64,000 nt of DNA, taken from contig NZ_JACBZI010000001.1 in NCBI RefSeq assembly GCF_013408145.1, positions 1,781,501 through 1,845,500 of the forward strand, read 5' to 3'. The notes beneath the pieces were generated by a model that saw nothing but the letters and a program-made list of their open reading frames with translations, did no database searches and was not told where the DNA came from. Position 1 is the stretch's first letter, and each line of letters opens with the position of its first letter. The DNA is from Nocardioides marinus (lineage in GTDB: Bacteria > Actinomycetota > Actinomycetes > Propionibacteriales > Nocardioidaceae). The position numbers were made by a program, and so were the translations under genes. Of the stretch, positions 15,045 through 23,710 are shown one piece after another.

Positions 15045-15833
15045 TCAGTCGGCGAGCAGGAAGACCCGCAGCGCGGAGACGAAGGCCTCGGGCTGCTCGG
15101 AGTGCACCCAGTGCCCGGCGCCCTTCACGGTCACGGTGAACGTGCGCGGGAAGAGCTCGCGCATCCGCTCCTCGTGCTCGGGCCGCACGTAGCCGGAGCG
15201 CTCCCCGGCCATCCAGAGCACCGGGTGGTCGAAGGTCGCACCGACCTCGGGGAAGCCGGCGATCGACGGCAGCTCGCGCAGCAGCAGGTCGAGGTCGGCC
15301 TGCCAGTGCCAGCCGCCGTCGGTGCTGCGCAGGTTCTGCAGCAGGAAGCCGCGGACCCGCTCGTCCGGGATCGCCGCCGCCAGCTGCTCGTCGGCGTCGG
15401 AGCGTCGTCCCACCGCGGCCAGGTCCAGCCCCGTGAGGGAGGTCAGCAGGTGCTCGAACTCGCCGGCACCGTCGCTGGGTGCCGGTGAGATGTCCACGAC
15501 CACGAGCCGGTCGACCAGCTCGGGGTGGCGCAGGGCCAGGACCATCGCGACCTTGCCGCCCATCGAGTGGCCGACCAGGTGCACCGGCTCACCGTCGTAC
15601 GCCGTCCGCAGCCAGGTGGCCACGGTGTCGGCGACGTCGACGTAGTCCACGCTGCCCGTCCAGGCCGACCGCCCGTGGTTGGGCAGGTCCACCAGGGTCG
15701 AGCGCAGCTCGGGCTGCAGCGCCTTCGCGACCTGGGTGAAGTTGCGTCCCTGCCCGAACAGGCCGTGCAGGAACACCACGCGTTCGCCGGTGTCCCCGAT
15801 CTCGGTGGTGTGCAGGTCGGGTGCGGTGCTCAC
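15045..15833 (-). CDS. Alpha/beta hydrolase, YbfF/ABHD11-like
   Basis: 262 residues. The pattern VVFLHGLFGQGRNFTQVAKAL (about 18-38), DLPNHGRSAW, nucleophile GHSMGGKVAM (Ser about 90), Asp in VVVDISPAP and His in GAGHWVHSEQP is close to the YbfF/ABHD11 group of esterases. Acts on an acyl ester in the cytosol; the true substrate is unknown. GTG 15833 has TAGGCT six nt upstream, a leaderless pattern. The 19-G tract follows its stop. Confidence 0.88.
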   Translation of the reverse strand: MSTAPDLHTTEIGDTGERVVFLHGLFGQGRNFTQVAKALQPELRSTLVDLPNHGRSAWTGSVDYVDVADTVATWLRTAYDGEPVHLVGHSMGGKVAMVLALRHPELVDRLVVVDISPAPSDGAGEFEHLLTSLTGLDLAAVGRRSDADEQLAAAIPDERVRGFLLQNLRSTDGGWHWQADLDLLLRELPSIAGFPEVGATFDHPVLWMAGERSGYVRPEHEERMRELFPRTFTVTVKGAGHWVHSEQPEAFVSALRVFLLAD

Positions 15834-15987
15834 CCGGACAGCCTAGGGATGGCCCGTTCGGGCCATCCCGGCCGCCCCACCCGGGCGGACCTGGGCGGCG
15901 TTCGGCGCGTTGGGCGCAGATCTGCCACGGCAGGGCCGATGGGTTCCCTACCGTCAGGAGCAGGAGATCGGACCGAAGGACAGCACC

Positions 15988-16167
15988 ATGTGGGACACCG
16001 TGCAGGACTCGTGGGGACAGACCACCACCCAGGACGCGTGCGCCGAGGAGCACCTCTCGCACGACCGGCCGTGCGTGCGCTGCGGCCACGCGATGCACAC
16101 CTTCTTGGCGTGCGACGCCTCGTGCGGCTGCGAGCCGGTCAGCGTGCCGGTGCGCGCCGCGGGCTGA
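15988..16167 (+). CDS. Small cysteine-rich hypothetical protein
   Basis: 59 residues from ATG 15988, which has GAAGGA 7 nt upstream. Five cysteines, including CVRCGH and LACDASCGC, suggest a bound zinc or iron, and His residues lie nearby (EEHLSHDRP, HAMH). It is convergent with the phosphatase gene and overlaps its end by 29 bp. No family is recognised. Good ribosome site and host-like codons support a real gene. Confidence 0.55.
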   Translation: MWDTVQDSWGQTTTQDACAEEHLSHDRPCVRCGHAMHTFLACDASCGCEPVSVPVRAAG

Positions 16168-17824
16168 GGTCGGCCACCCGACGCAGTCGCGGTCGCGCGT
16201 GGTCGTCGTCCTCGACGACCCCGGTCGACCACCACATGCTCAGCCGCGGGCCGTCGATCTCCAGCTCGGCCAGCAGGTTGTCCAGCCACGGCCCCTGGGT
16301 GACCCGCCAGTGCAGCGGGGAGGGCGGGACCCATCGACCCAGGAACCGTCCCGTGGGACGCGCGGTCCCCCGGCTGGCCACCCGCACGGCACCACGCATC
16401 ACCCGGGGCAGCTCGTTGCGGATCGGCGAGCACACCGCCTGGAGGATGCGGGTCCGCCCGCTGCGCTCCCTCACCGACTCCTCGGCCGCCCACGCCTCGG
16501 CGACGTAGGAGTGGTGGACGTCGCCGGAGAGGAAGACCACCGAGCTGGGGGCGCTCCCCCGCCCTCCGGTCGCCACGTCGAGCACCATCTCCCCCACCCG
16601 ACGGAACCCGTCCTGGAAGGCCGCCCAGTGCTCGGTGTCCGCGGCCCGGCGCACCCACTCCCCGACCTCGTGGCCCGGGCGCCCCAGGGCGCCCTCGGCG
16701 AGGGCCTCGACGACCGCCTCGACGTGGTGCAGCCCCGGGCTGAGCAGGTAGGGCAGGGACGTGCCGATGAGCAGGTGCTCGACGTCCCCGCGCAGCTGGT
16801 CGTCCAGCCAGGCCATCTCCTCGGCGTCGATCATCGAGCGGTGCTCCGGCTCCAGCACCCGCGCGGCCCGCGAGTCCACCACGACCAGCCGGGCCTGGGG
16901 CCCCAGCTCGCGGGCGAAGGACCACCGGTAGGAGGCGGGGTCGTCGTCGGCGCGCTCGGCGAAGGCGTCCAGCGCCTCGCCGAGGTCGAGCTCCGCCGGC
17001 CCCTCGTGGTCGAGGACCATCCGCCACAGCGGGTCCTGCGCGCGTTCGGCCGGCGAGAGGTTGCCCAGGTGTTGGTAGACCCAGTACGACGCCAGCGCCC
17101 CGACGATCCGGTCGTGCCACCAGGCCTTGCGGGCCATGTCCTCGCGCCAGCGGGCCGAGGTGTTCCAGTCGTCGCGCACGTCGTGGTCGTCGAAGATCAT
17201 CGCGGTCTGGACCGTGGAGAGCAGCCAACGGTTCGCCGGCTCGCTCCAGGCGATCCGGTACAGCTCGGCGTACTCCTGGTAGTCCTGCAGCTCCCACCAC
17301 GGCGCCTGCTCGGGGTCGCGCCGGGCGGCGATGAACGACCGGATCTCCTCGCTGGTCTCGTCCGCGTAGACCTGGTCGCCCAGGAAGAGCAGCAGGTCGG
17401 GCAGCCGGCGCCGGTCCTCGGGCGCAGCCGCCGCGTCCAGCGCCCAGGAGCGCAGCGCGTCCACGCCGTACGCCGCATGGTGCTCCGCGTCGTGGGGCAC
17501 GCTGACCCGGCACGACCCGAAGGCCAGGTGGACGGGCCGGTCGTGGTCCAGCGTGCGCACGCAGGGGGCCGGGAGGTCCGACCCAGGCTCGGGCCAGGCG
17601 GCGTCCCCGTCGAGCTCGAGCACGTAGGGCAGCACGGATCCGGGGGCCAGCCCGTCGAGGGCGACCAGGGCGTAGTGGTGCCCGTGCACGGCGAACGTGG
17701 GGGCGCTCCACGAGCGTCCCCCGGCCGTGACCGACACGGTGCACGCGGAGTCCACCTCGACCCACAGGGTCGCGGTGGACTCGTCGCAGTGCCGCAGCAG
17801 CGGCCCGAGGACGAGCGCGGCCAC
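16139..17824 (-). CDS. PhoD-like metallophosphatase family protein
   Basis: 561 residues. An N-terminal beta-sandwich (about 1-95) is followed by a metallophosphatase core: FGSCR, LLLFLGDQVYADETS (about 145-160), MIFDDHDVRDDWN (about 205) and VVFLSGDVHHSYVAE (about 420), the metal-ligand Asp, Asn and His residues of the PhoD type. No signal peptide is visible, so it is likely cytosolic, unlike classical secreted PhoD. It would hydrolyse phosphomono- or diesters. It follows the alcohol dehydrogenase by only 7 bp and is probably co-transcribed. Confidence 0.85.
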   Translation of the reverse strand: MAALVLGPLLRHCDESTATLWVEVDSACTVSVTAGGRSWSAPTFAVHGHHYALVALDGLAPGSVLPYVLELDGDAAWPEPGSDLPAPCVRTLDHDRPVHLAFGSCRVSVPHDAEHHAAYGVDALRSWALDAAAAPEDRRRLPDLLLFLGDQVYADETSEEIRSFIAARRDPEQAPWWELQDYQEYAELYRIAWSEPANRWLLSTVQTAMIFDDHDVRDDWNTSARWREDMARKAWWHDRIVGALASYWVYQHLGNLSPAERAQDPLWRMVLDHEGPAELDLGEALDAFAERADDDPASYRWSFARELGPQARLVVVDSRAARVLEPEHRSMIDAEEMAWLDDQLRGDVEHLLIGTSLPYLLSPGLHHVEAVVEALAEGALGRPGHEVGEWVRRAADTEHWAAFQDGFRRVGEMVLDVATGGRGSAPSSVVFLSGDVHHSYVAEAWAAEESVRERSGRTRILQAVCSPIRNELPRVMRGAVRVASRGTARPTGRFLGRWVPPSPLHWRVTQGPWLDNLLAELEIDGPRLSMWWSTGVVEDDDHARPRLRRVADLSPRRAPAR

Positions 17825-17831
17825 GGTGGTC

Positions 17832-18878
17832 TCAGGCCCCCAGCGAGCCGTCGACGTCGAGCAGCACCTTGACGGCCCGGCGCTCGTCCATGGCGCGGTA
17901 GCCCTCCGCCACCTCGTCCAGGGGCAGGGTCAGGTCGAAGACCCGGCCCGGCTCGATGGTGCCGGCCAGCACGAGGTCGAGCAGGTGCGGGAGGTACTCG
18001 CGCACCGGCGCCATCCCCCCGGCCAGCCCGACGTTCTTCTGGAACATCCGGCCCACCGGCAGCTGGACGCCGTGGGGCACGCCGACGAAGCCGACCGTCG
18101 CGCCGGGGCGGGCCACGGCGAACGCGGTGCCCATGGCCTGGTCGGTCCCCACGCACTCCAGGACGGCGTCGGCCCCGACCCCGCCGGTGATCTCCTTGAC
18201 GGCGGCGGCGGCCTCCCGACCGCGCTCGGCGACCACGTGGGTCGCACCGAAGGCACGACCGATCTCCTGGCGCGGCTCGTGGCGCGACATCAGCACGACC
18301 TTCTCCGAGCCCATCTGGGCCGCGGCGAGGACGCCGCACAGCCCGACGGCGCCGTCGCCGACGACCACGGTGGTCCCGCCGGGCTGGACCCGGGCGGCGA
18401 CGGCTGCGTGCCAGCCGGTGGGCATGACGTCGGAGAGGGCGACGAGGTGCGGGACCATCGCGGCGTCGGGCCCGGAGGCCCCGAGGTCGGGGACCTTCAC
18501 CAGGCTGCCGTCGGCGTGCCCGACCCGGGCGTACTGGCCCTGCCCGGAGCTGGTCATCGACAGCTCCACGCACGCCGACTGCATGCCGGCACGGCAGTGG
18601 GCGCAGGTGTTGTCGCAGTGGTCGAACGGCACGACCACGAAGTCGCCGGGCCGCACGTCGCGCACGTCGGCGCCGACCTCCTCGACGACGCCGATGCACT
18701 CGTGGCCGATGGTGTCGCCCGGGGTGATGTCGTTCTCCCCGCGGAAGGGCCACAGGTCCGAGCCGCAGATGCAGGCGCTGGTGACCTTCACGATGGCGTC
18801 GGTCGGCTTCTCGATGGTCGGGTCGGCGACCTCGGAGAGCCGGATGTCGCGCGGGGCGTGGATGGTGGTGGCTCGCAT
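17832..18878 (-). CDS. Zinc-dependent alcohol dehydrogenase (MDR family)
   Basis: 348 residues from ATG 18878. Catalytic zinc ligands appear in ICGSDLWPF (Cys37-region) and GHECIG. The structural zinc pattern is CDNTCAHCRAGMQSAC (about 93-108). The Rossmann motif is VVVGDGAVGLCGVLAA. The closest general type is the glutathione-independent or threonine dehydrogenase-like branch that oxidises short alcohols or aldehydes with NAD(P). It leads a two-gene unit with the PhoD-like gene. The real substrate is unknown. Confidence 0.88.
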   Translation of the reverse strand: MRATTIHAPRDIRLSEVADPTIEKPTDAIVKVTSACICGSDLWPFRGENDITPGDTIGHECIGVVEEVGADVRDVRPGDFVVVPFDHCDNTCAHCRAGMQSACVELSMTSSGQGQYARVGHADGSLVKVPDLGASGPDAAMVPHLVALSDVMPTGWHAAVAARVQPGGTTVVVGDGAVGLCGVLAAAQMGSEKVVLMSRHEPRQEIGRAFGATHVVAERGREAAAAVKEITGGVGADAVLECVGTDQAMGTAFAVARPGATVGFVGVPHGVQLPVGRMFQKNVGLAGGMAPVREYLPHLLDLVLAGTIEPGRVFDLTLPLDEVAEGYRAMDERRAVKVLLDVDGSLGA

Positions 18879-18952
18879 GGGGCGAGCATCGCACCCCGGA
18901 CGGGGGTCCACGCCACCCCCGGAGACCACCCCGCGCGGCGATATCGGGTTAT

Positions 18953-18964
18953 CTCACATGTGAG
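18953..18964. promoter_or_regulatory. Palindrome CTCACATGTGAG before the XRE-MurA gene
   Basis: A perfect 12-bp palindrome ends 14 bp before the start codon of a protein that itself begins with an XRE DNA-binding domain. It overlaps the presumed promoter, since TACCGT lies at 18966-18971. Binding by the encoded protein would give autoregulation; this is inference from position and symmetry. Confidence 0.5.
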
Positions 18965-18978
18965 TTACCGTCGGTCCC

Positions 18979-20505
18979 ATGACGGAGGGCTACAAGGGAC
19001 GCATCGGCATGCTGATCCGGGACGCGCGCAAGCACCGCGGGCTGACCCAGAGCCAGCTGGCCGACCTGCTTAGCACCAGCCAGAGCGCGATCAACCGGAT
19101 CGAGAAGGGCCAGCAGAACCTCTCGCTGGAGATGCTGGCCCGCATCGGCGCCGCCCTGGACTCCGAGATCGTCGCGCTCGGTGCCGGGCCCACGCACCTG
19201 CGGATCACCGGGCCCACCACGCTCTCGGGGAGCATCGAGGTCAAGACCTCCAAGAACGCCGGCGTCGCGCTGCTGTGCGCCTCGCTGCTCAACCGCGGCC
19301 GGACCACCCTGCGCAAGGTCGCGCGCATCGAGGAGGTCAACCGGCTCCTGGAGGTGCTCGGCAGCCTCGGGGTCCAGACCCGCTGGCTCGGTGACGAGGG
19401 CGACCTGGAGATCATCCCGCCCAAGGAGCTGCGCCTGGACGCCATCGACGAGGCAGCGGCGCGCCGCACCCGCTCGGTGATCATGTTCCTCGGGCCGCTG
19501 CTGCACCGCGCCGACACCTTCGACCTGCCCTACGCCGGCGGCTGCAACCTCGGCACCCGCACCGTCGAGCCGCACATGTCCGCGCTGCGCCCCTTCGGCC
19601 TGGAGGTCAAGGCCACCGACGGCAGCTACCACGCGAGCGTGGACCGCACCGTCGCGCCGACGCGCGCCATCGTGCTGACCGAGCGCGGCGACACCGTCAC
19701 CGAGAACGCGCTGATGGCGGCGGCGCTGCACCCGGGCACCACCGTCATCCGCAACGCCTCCTCCAACTACATGGTCCAGGACCTCTGCTTCTACCTGCAG
19801 CGCCTGGGCGTGCAGGTCGAGGGCGTCGGCACCACCACCTTGACCGTCACCGGCCGCGAGTCGATCGACGTGGACGTCGACTACGCGCCGGCCGAGGACC
19901 CGATCGAGGCCATGTCGCTGCTCGCCGCGGCGATCGTGACCCGCTCGCAGATCACCATCACCCGCGTGCCGATCGAGTTCCTCGAGATCGAGCTGGCGCT
20001 GCTGGAGGAGATGGGCTTCGTCTACGAGCAGAGCGAGGAGTACGTCGCCGCCAACGGTCACACCCGGCTCGTCGACCTCACCACGCACCCCAGCGACCTG
20101 CACGCACCGCTGGACAAGATCCACCCGATGCCGTTCCCGGGGCTGAACATCGACAACCTGCCGTTCTTCGCCGTGATCGCCGCCGTGGCGACCGGCCAGA
20201 CCCTGCTGCACGACTGGGTCTACGAGAACCGCGCGATCTACCTCACCGAGCTCACCAAGCTCGGTGCGCAGGTCAAGCTGCTCGACCCGCACCGCGTGAT
20301 GATCGAGGGCCCGACCCACTTCTCGGGCACCGAGATCGTCTGCCCGCCGGCGCTGCGTCCGGCCGTGGTGATCCTGCTGGCCATGCTGGCCTCGAAGGGC
20401 ACCTCGGTCCTGCGCTCGACCTACGTCATCGCCCGCGGCTACGAGGACCTCGCGGAGCGGCTCAACGAGCTGGGTGCGCAGATCGAGCCCTTCCGCGACA
20501 TCTGA
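18979..20505 (+). CDS. XRE helix-turn-helix fused to MurA-like enolpyruvyl transferase
   Basis: 508 residues. Residues 8-65 are an XRE domain (RDARKHRGLTQSQLADLL, STSQSAINRIEKG). Residues 70-508 match UDP-N-acetylglucosamine 1-carboxyvinyltransferase: SKNAGVALL with Lys92/Asn93, GPLLHRADTFDLPYAGGC with the catalytic-loop Cys189, and PMPFPGLNID with the conserved Asp. The enzyme would add enolpyruvate to UDP-GlcNAc, the first step towards UDP-MurNAc. Some positions differ from housekeeping MurA (RTVEPH where RPVDLH is usual). ATG 18979 has TACCGT 7 nt upstream. A second, standard murA is expected elsewhere. Confidence 0.85.
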   Translation: MTEGYKGRIGMLIRDARKHRGLTQSQLADLLSTSQSAINRIEKGQQNLSLEMLARIGAALDSEIVALGAGPTHLRITGPTTLSGSIEVKTSKNAGVALLCASLLNRGRTTLRKVARIEEVNRLLEVLGSLGVQTRWLGDEGDLEIIPPKELRLDAIDEAAARRTRSVIMFLGPLLHRADTFDLPYAGGCNLGTRTVEPHMSALRPFGLEVKATDGSYHASVDRTVAPTRAIVLTERGDTVTENALMAAALHPGTTVIRNASSNYMVQDLCFYLQRLGVQVEGVGTTTLTVTGRESIDVDVDYAPAEDPIEAMSLLAAAIVTRSQITITRVPIEFLEIELALLEEMGFVYEQSEEYVAANGHTRLVDLTTHPSDLHAPLDKIHPMPFPGLNIDNLPFFAVIAAVATGQTLLHDWVYENRAIYLTELTKLGAQVKLLDPHRVMIEGPTHFSGTEIVCPPALRPAVVILLAMLASKGTSVLRSTYVIARGYEDLAERLNELGAQIEPFRDI

Positions 20506-20522
20506 CCTGCCAGACTGCAGCC

Positions 20523-21368
20523 GTGACGTCACCGGTGACGGGCCATGCCTACCTCGACGTGCGCCCCGCCGGTGCCGCCCGGGGCGGTCGCCGGGTCATC
20601 GCCTTCGCCCACCGCGGCGGCGCCTACCACCCCGAGATCGAGGGGCTGGAGAACACCCTGGCGGCCTTCGAGCACGCCGTCGAGCTGGGCTACCGCTACC
20701 TCGAGACCGACGTGCACCTCACCGCCGACGGGGTCCTGCTGGCCTTCCACGACGAGGTCCTGGACCGGGTCACCGACTCCGCCGGCGAGGTCGCCGCGCT
20801 CAGCCACGCCGAGGTCCGGCGGGCCCGCGTGGGGGGTCGTGAGTCGGTCCCCACGCTGGTGGAGCTGCTCGACGCCTTCCCCGACGCCCGGTTCAACATC
20901 GACCTGAAGTCCGAGGGCGCCGTGGACGCGCTGGCGGCGCTCGTCGCCGAGCGCGGGGAGTGGGACCGGCTCCTGGTGGGCTCCTTCTCCCCCGCCCGGC
21001 TGCGCCGCTTCCGCCGGCTCACCGCAGGTCGGGTACCGACCTCGGCCCATCCGTTCGAGGCCGCGGCGTTCGCGCTGCTGCCCGGCCGCCTCGCCGACCG
21101 GCTGACCCGGGGCCGTGTCGCGGCCCTGCAGGTGCCGCACCGGCGTACGCTGCGGTTCGCCGGGCTGAGCGTCACCGTCCCGGTCGTCACCACCGGGTTC
21201 GTCCGACGGGTGCACGCGGCCGGCAAGCACGTGCACGTGTGGACGATCGACGAGCCCGGGGAGATGCGGGAGCTCCTCGAGAAGGGCGTCGACGGGCTGT
21301 TCACCGACCGCACCGACGTGCTGCGCGAGGTGCTGGAGGAGCAGGGACTCTGGGAGGGGACCACATGA
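20523..21368 (+). CDS. Glycerophosphodiester phosphodiesterase
   Basis: 281 residues. The GDPD signature is complete: AHRGGAYHPE with the catalytic His (about 30), ENTLAAF, ETDVHLTADG (metal-binding Glu and Asp) and FHDEVLDRVT (second His). The C-terminal KHVHVWTIDEPGEMRELL and GVDGLFTDRTDVL are also typical. No signal peptide is seen, so it acts in the cytosol on glycerophosphodiesters to yield glycerol-3-phosphate and an alcohol. GTG 20523 lies 17 bp after the XRE-MurA stop, and its own stop overlaps the transporter start by ATGA. Confidence 0.9.
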   Translation: MTSPVTGHAYLDVRPAGAARGGRRVIAFAHRGGAYHPEIEGLENTLAAFEHAVELGYRYLETDVHLTADGVLLAFHDEVLDRVTDSAGEVAALSHAEVRRARVGGRESVPTLVELLDAFPDARFNIDLKSEGAVDALAALVAERGEWDRLLVGSFSPARLRRFRRLTAGRVPTSAHPFEAAAFALLPGRLADRLTRGRVAALQVPHRRTLRFAGLSVTVPVVTTGFVRRVHAAGKHVHVWTIDEPGEMRELLEKGVDGLFTDRTDVLREVLEEQGLWEGTT

Positions 21369-22708
21369 CCATCGCACCCATGACCACCGCCGAGCGGCGC
21401 CGCGAGCACCGCGCCTGGTACGTCTACGACTGGGCCAACAGCGCCTTCTCCACCACCGTCGCCGGCGTGCTCTTCGGGCCCTACCTCATCGCGATCGCCG
21501 AGGAGGCGGCCGTCGACGACCGCATCTCGGTGCTCGGCATCTCGGTGGCGCCGGGCGCGCTGCCGTCGTTCACCATCACCGCCTCCACGTTGCTGTCGGC
21601 GGTGCTGCTGCCGCTGCTGGGCGCGGTCGCCGACCGTACCTCCCACAAGCGCCAGCTGCTGGGTGGCTTCGCCTGGGCCGGCGCCCTGGCCGCGGCCGTG
21701 CTGTTCTTCATGAAGGACGACAACTGGGAGCTCGGGGTCGTCGCCTTCCTGGTCGCCAACCTCTGCTTCGGGGCGGCGGCCGTGGTCAACGACTCGATCC
21801 TGTGCCTCATCTCCGAGCCCGAGGAGAGGGACGGCGTCTCCTCGCGGGGCTGGGCCACCGGGTACGCCGGTGGCGGGCTGCTCCTCGCGCTCAACTTCGT
21901 CGTGGTGAGCATGCACGACACCTTCGGGCTCTCCGAGGGGATGGCCGTGCGGCTCTCGCTGCTCTCCGCGGCGATCTGGTGGGGCGTGTTCACCTTCGTG
22001 CCCTACCTCGGCATCAAGGACCGGCCACCGCTGGCCGTGGAGCCGACCGAGGGCGGGCTGCTGCAGCGCAGCTTCGGCCAGCTGTGGCACACCCTGCGCG
22101 ACATGCGGCGCTACCCCGTCGCCCTGACCTTCCTGGTGGCCTACCTCTTCTTCAACGACGGCATCCAGACCGTCATCGCCTCCGCGTCGGTCTACGGCGT
22201 GGAGGAGCTCGGCTTCGAGACCGGCACCGTCCTCGCGACCTACCTGCTGGTGCAGGCCGTCGCGGTCTTCGGGGCCCTTGGCTTCGGTCGCGCCGCGGGG
22301 CGGTACGGCGCCAAGCCGGTGATCCTGGTCGGGCTGGTGATCTGGATGGCGATCGTGACGGTCGGGCTGTTCCTGCCGGCCGGCGAGCTGGTGCCGTTCT
22401 TGGCGATGGGTGCGGCGATCGGCGTGGTGCTGGGAGGCACCCAGGCACTGGCCCGCTCCTACTTCTCCCTGCTCATCCCGCAGGGCAAGGAGGCGGAGTA
22501 CTTCAGCTTCTACCACGCGATGGAGCGGGGGACGTCCTGGCTGGGCACCTTGGTCTTCGGCATCGTCTACACCGTGACCGACTCCTACCGACCGGCGCTG
22601 TTCGCGCTGATCGCGTTCTTCGTGATCGGTGGCGCGATCCTGACCCGCGTCGACACGGCCAAGGGCATCGAGCAGGCTCGGCAGGCGTCGGTCCCGGCGG
22701 GTTCCTGA
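21365..22708 (+). CDS. MFS transporter, UMF1 (Atg22-like) family
   Basis: 447 residues with about 12 hydrophobic segments. The opening HRAWYVYDWANSAFSTTVAG is a hallmark of the UMF1/Atg22-like group, as are LGAVADRTSHKR and the later GGTQALARSYFSLLIP with YFSFYH. Members in yeast export amino acids from the vacuole; bacterial substrates are not established. ATG 21365 overlaps the stop of the GDPD gene, so the two are translationally coupled, which suggests a link to uptake or efflux of lipid-derived alcohols, but that is only inference. Confidence 0.88.
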   Translation: MTIAPMTTAERRREHRAWYVYDWANSAFSTTVAGVLFGPYLIAIAEEAAVDDRISVLGISVAPGALPSFTITASTLLSAVLLPLLGAVADRTSHKRQLLGGFAWAGALAAAVLFFMKDDNWELGVVAFLVANLCFGAAAVVNDSILCLISEPEERDGVSSRGWATGYAGGGLLLALNFVVVSMHDTFGLSEGMAVRLSLLSAAIWWGVFTFVPYLGIKDRPPLAVEPTEGGLLQRSFGQLWHTLRDMRRYPVALTFLVAYLFFNDGIQTVIASASVYGVEELGFETGTVLATYLLVQAVAVFGALGFGRAAGRYGAKPVILVGLVIWMAIVTVGLFLPAGELVPFLAMGAAIGVVLGGTQALARSYFSLLIPQGKEAEYFSFYHAMERGTSWLGTLVFGIVYTVTDSYRPALFALIAFFVIGGAILTRVDTAKGIEQARQASVPAGS

Positions 22709-22755
22709 GAGGAGTCCGAGAATCCGGGGCTCGACCACCCACCTCGGCGATTGTC

Positions 22756-22781
22756 GGAATCATCGCCGGGTCGCTACCGTT
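22756..22781 (+). promoter_or_regulatory. SigR-type promoter of rbpA
   Basis: GGAAT (22756-22760), an 18-bp spacer and GTT (22779-22781) match the Streptomyces SigR consensus GGAAT-N18-GTT. The rbpA start follows about 56 bp downstream. In Streptomyces rbpA is a known SigR target under thiol-oxidative stress, so regulation is likely conserved. Confidence 0.7.
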
Positions 22782-22837
22782 GAAAACTTGAGACGGGGCG
22801 GCACGGCACCGTCTTCGGTAGAGACTGGAGGGCTCAG

Positions 22838-23224
22838 ATGGCAGAGCGCACACTACGGGGAGCGCGACTCGGAGGCCAGAGCTTCGAGGACGAGCGCGGC
22901 ATCGAGTTCGCCGCGCGGCAGCAGGTCGGTTACCGCTGCAAGCAGGACCACGAGTTCGAGATCACCATGTCCGTCGAGGCCGAGGTGCCGGCGGTGTGGG
23001 AGTGCCCGCGGTGCGGCGCCGAGGCGCTGAGCGTCAGCGGCATCAAGCCCGAGGTGAAGGCCGAGAAGCCGGCCCGCACCCATTGGGACATGCTGCTCGA
23101 GCGCCGCTCGGAGAAGGAGCTCGAGGAGATCCTCAAGGAGCGCCTGGAGCTGCTCCGCGGTGGCGAGATCGGCCCCGCGCACCTGCACCGCGCGAACCGC
23201 AAGAAGGGCAAGGCCTCGGCCTGA
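22838..23224 (+). CDS. rbpA: RNA polymerase-binding protein RbpA
   Basis: 128 residues, the usual size. It has the N-terminal RGARLGGQSFEDERGIEFAARQQVGYRC, the zinc-binding core with YRCKQDHEF and WECPRCGAE, and the sigma-interacting C-terminal domain (THWDMLLERRSEKELEEIL). It binds the principal sigma factor and RNA polymerase in actinobacteria and stabilises open complexes. It stands as a single gene behind a SigR-like promoter, with GGAGGG 7-8 nt before ATG 22838. The lysine-rich tail is normal. Confidence 0.96.
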   Translation: MAERTLRGARLGGQSFEDERGIEFAARQQVGYRCKQDHEFEITMSVEAEVPAVWECPRCGAEALSVSGIKPEVKAEKPARTHWDMLLERRSEKELEEILKERLELLRGGEIGPAHLHRANRKKGKASA

Positions 23225-23239
23225 CCTTCCGACCCGCCC

Positions 23240-23710
23240 TCACTCCGGCGGGTCCACCACGTCGCCCCGGACCACCGGTCCGGGGCGTTCGTCGTTCCCG
23301 GGGCCTCCCCGCCCGGGGACCACGACCAGCCGGGCGGCCACGACGCGGGCCAGCAGCCCGCGGAAGAACGGCCGGGTCACCGGCAGCACCAGCAGCGCCC
23401 CCAGGGCGTCGGTGACGAAGCCGGGCGTCAGCAGCAGCGTGCCGCCGATCAGCACCAGCGCGCCGTCGGCGAGCTCCTTGTGGGGCATCCTGGCCTGTGC
23501 CAGCGCCTCCCGCAGGGCCCGCCACGCGCGGCCGCCCTCGCGGCGCACGATGAGCGCGCCGAGCACGCTGTCGACCACCAGCAGCAGGATCGTCCACCAG
23601 GCGCCGATGGCCTGACCGACCTGGATGACCAGGTAGAGCTCGAGCAGGGGCAGGCCGATGAAGGCCAGTCCCAGCGCCCAGGCCACGCCCCCGCGGCGTC
23701 GTCCACTCAT
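23240..23710 (-). CDS. fxsA: FxsA family membrane protein
   Basis: 156 residues from ATG 23710, which overlaps the ppm stop by ATGA. The FxsA pattern is present: FIGLPLLELYLVIQVGQAIGAW (about 15-36), a second helix containing LLLVVDSVLGALIVRREG, and GGTLLLTPGFVTDALGALLVLP (about 88-109). It is an integral membrane protein. In E. coli FxsA overexpression relieves F-plasmid exclusion of phage T7, but its normal role is unknown. It is the last gene of the lnt-ppm-fxsA operon. Confidence 0.9.
   Translation of the reverse strand: MSGRRRGGVAWALGLAFIGLPLLELYLVIQVGQAIGAWWTILLLVVDSVLGALIVRREGGRAWRALREALAQARMPHKELADGALVLIGGTLLLTPGFVTDALGALLVLPVTRPFFRGLLARVVAARLVVVPGRGGPGNDERPGPVVRGDVVDPPE

Noticed and set aside
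20696..22738. Long open frame (680 codons) opposite the GDPD and UMF1-type genes
   Set aside because: Low-complexity shadow frame; both plus-strand genes have full family motifs.
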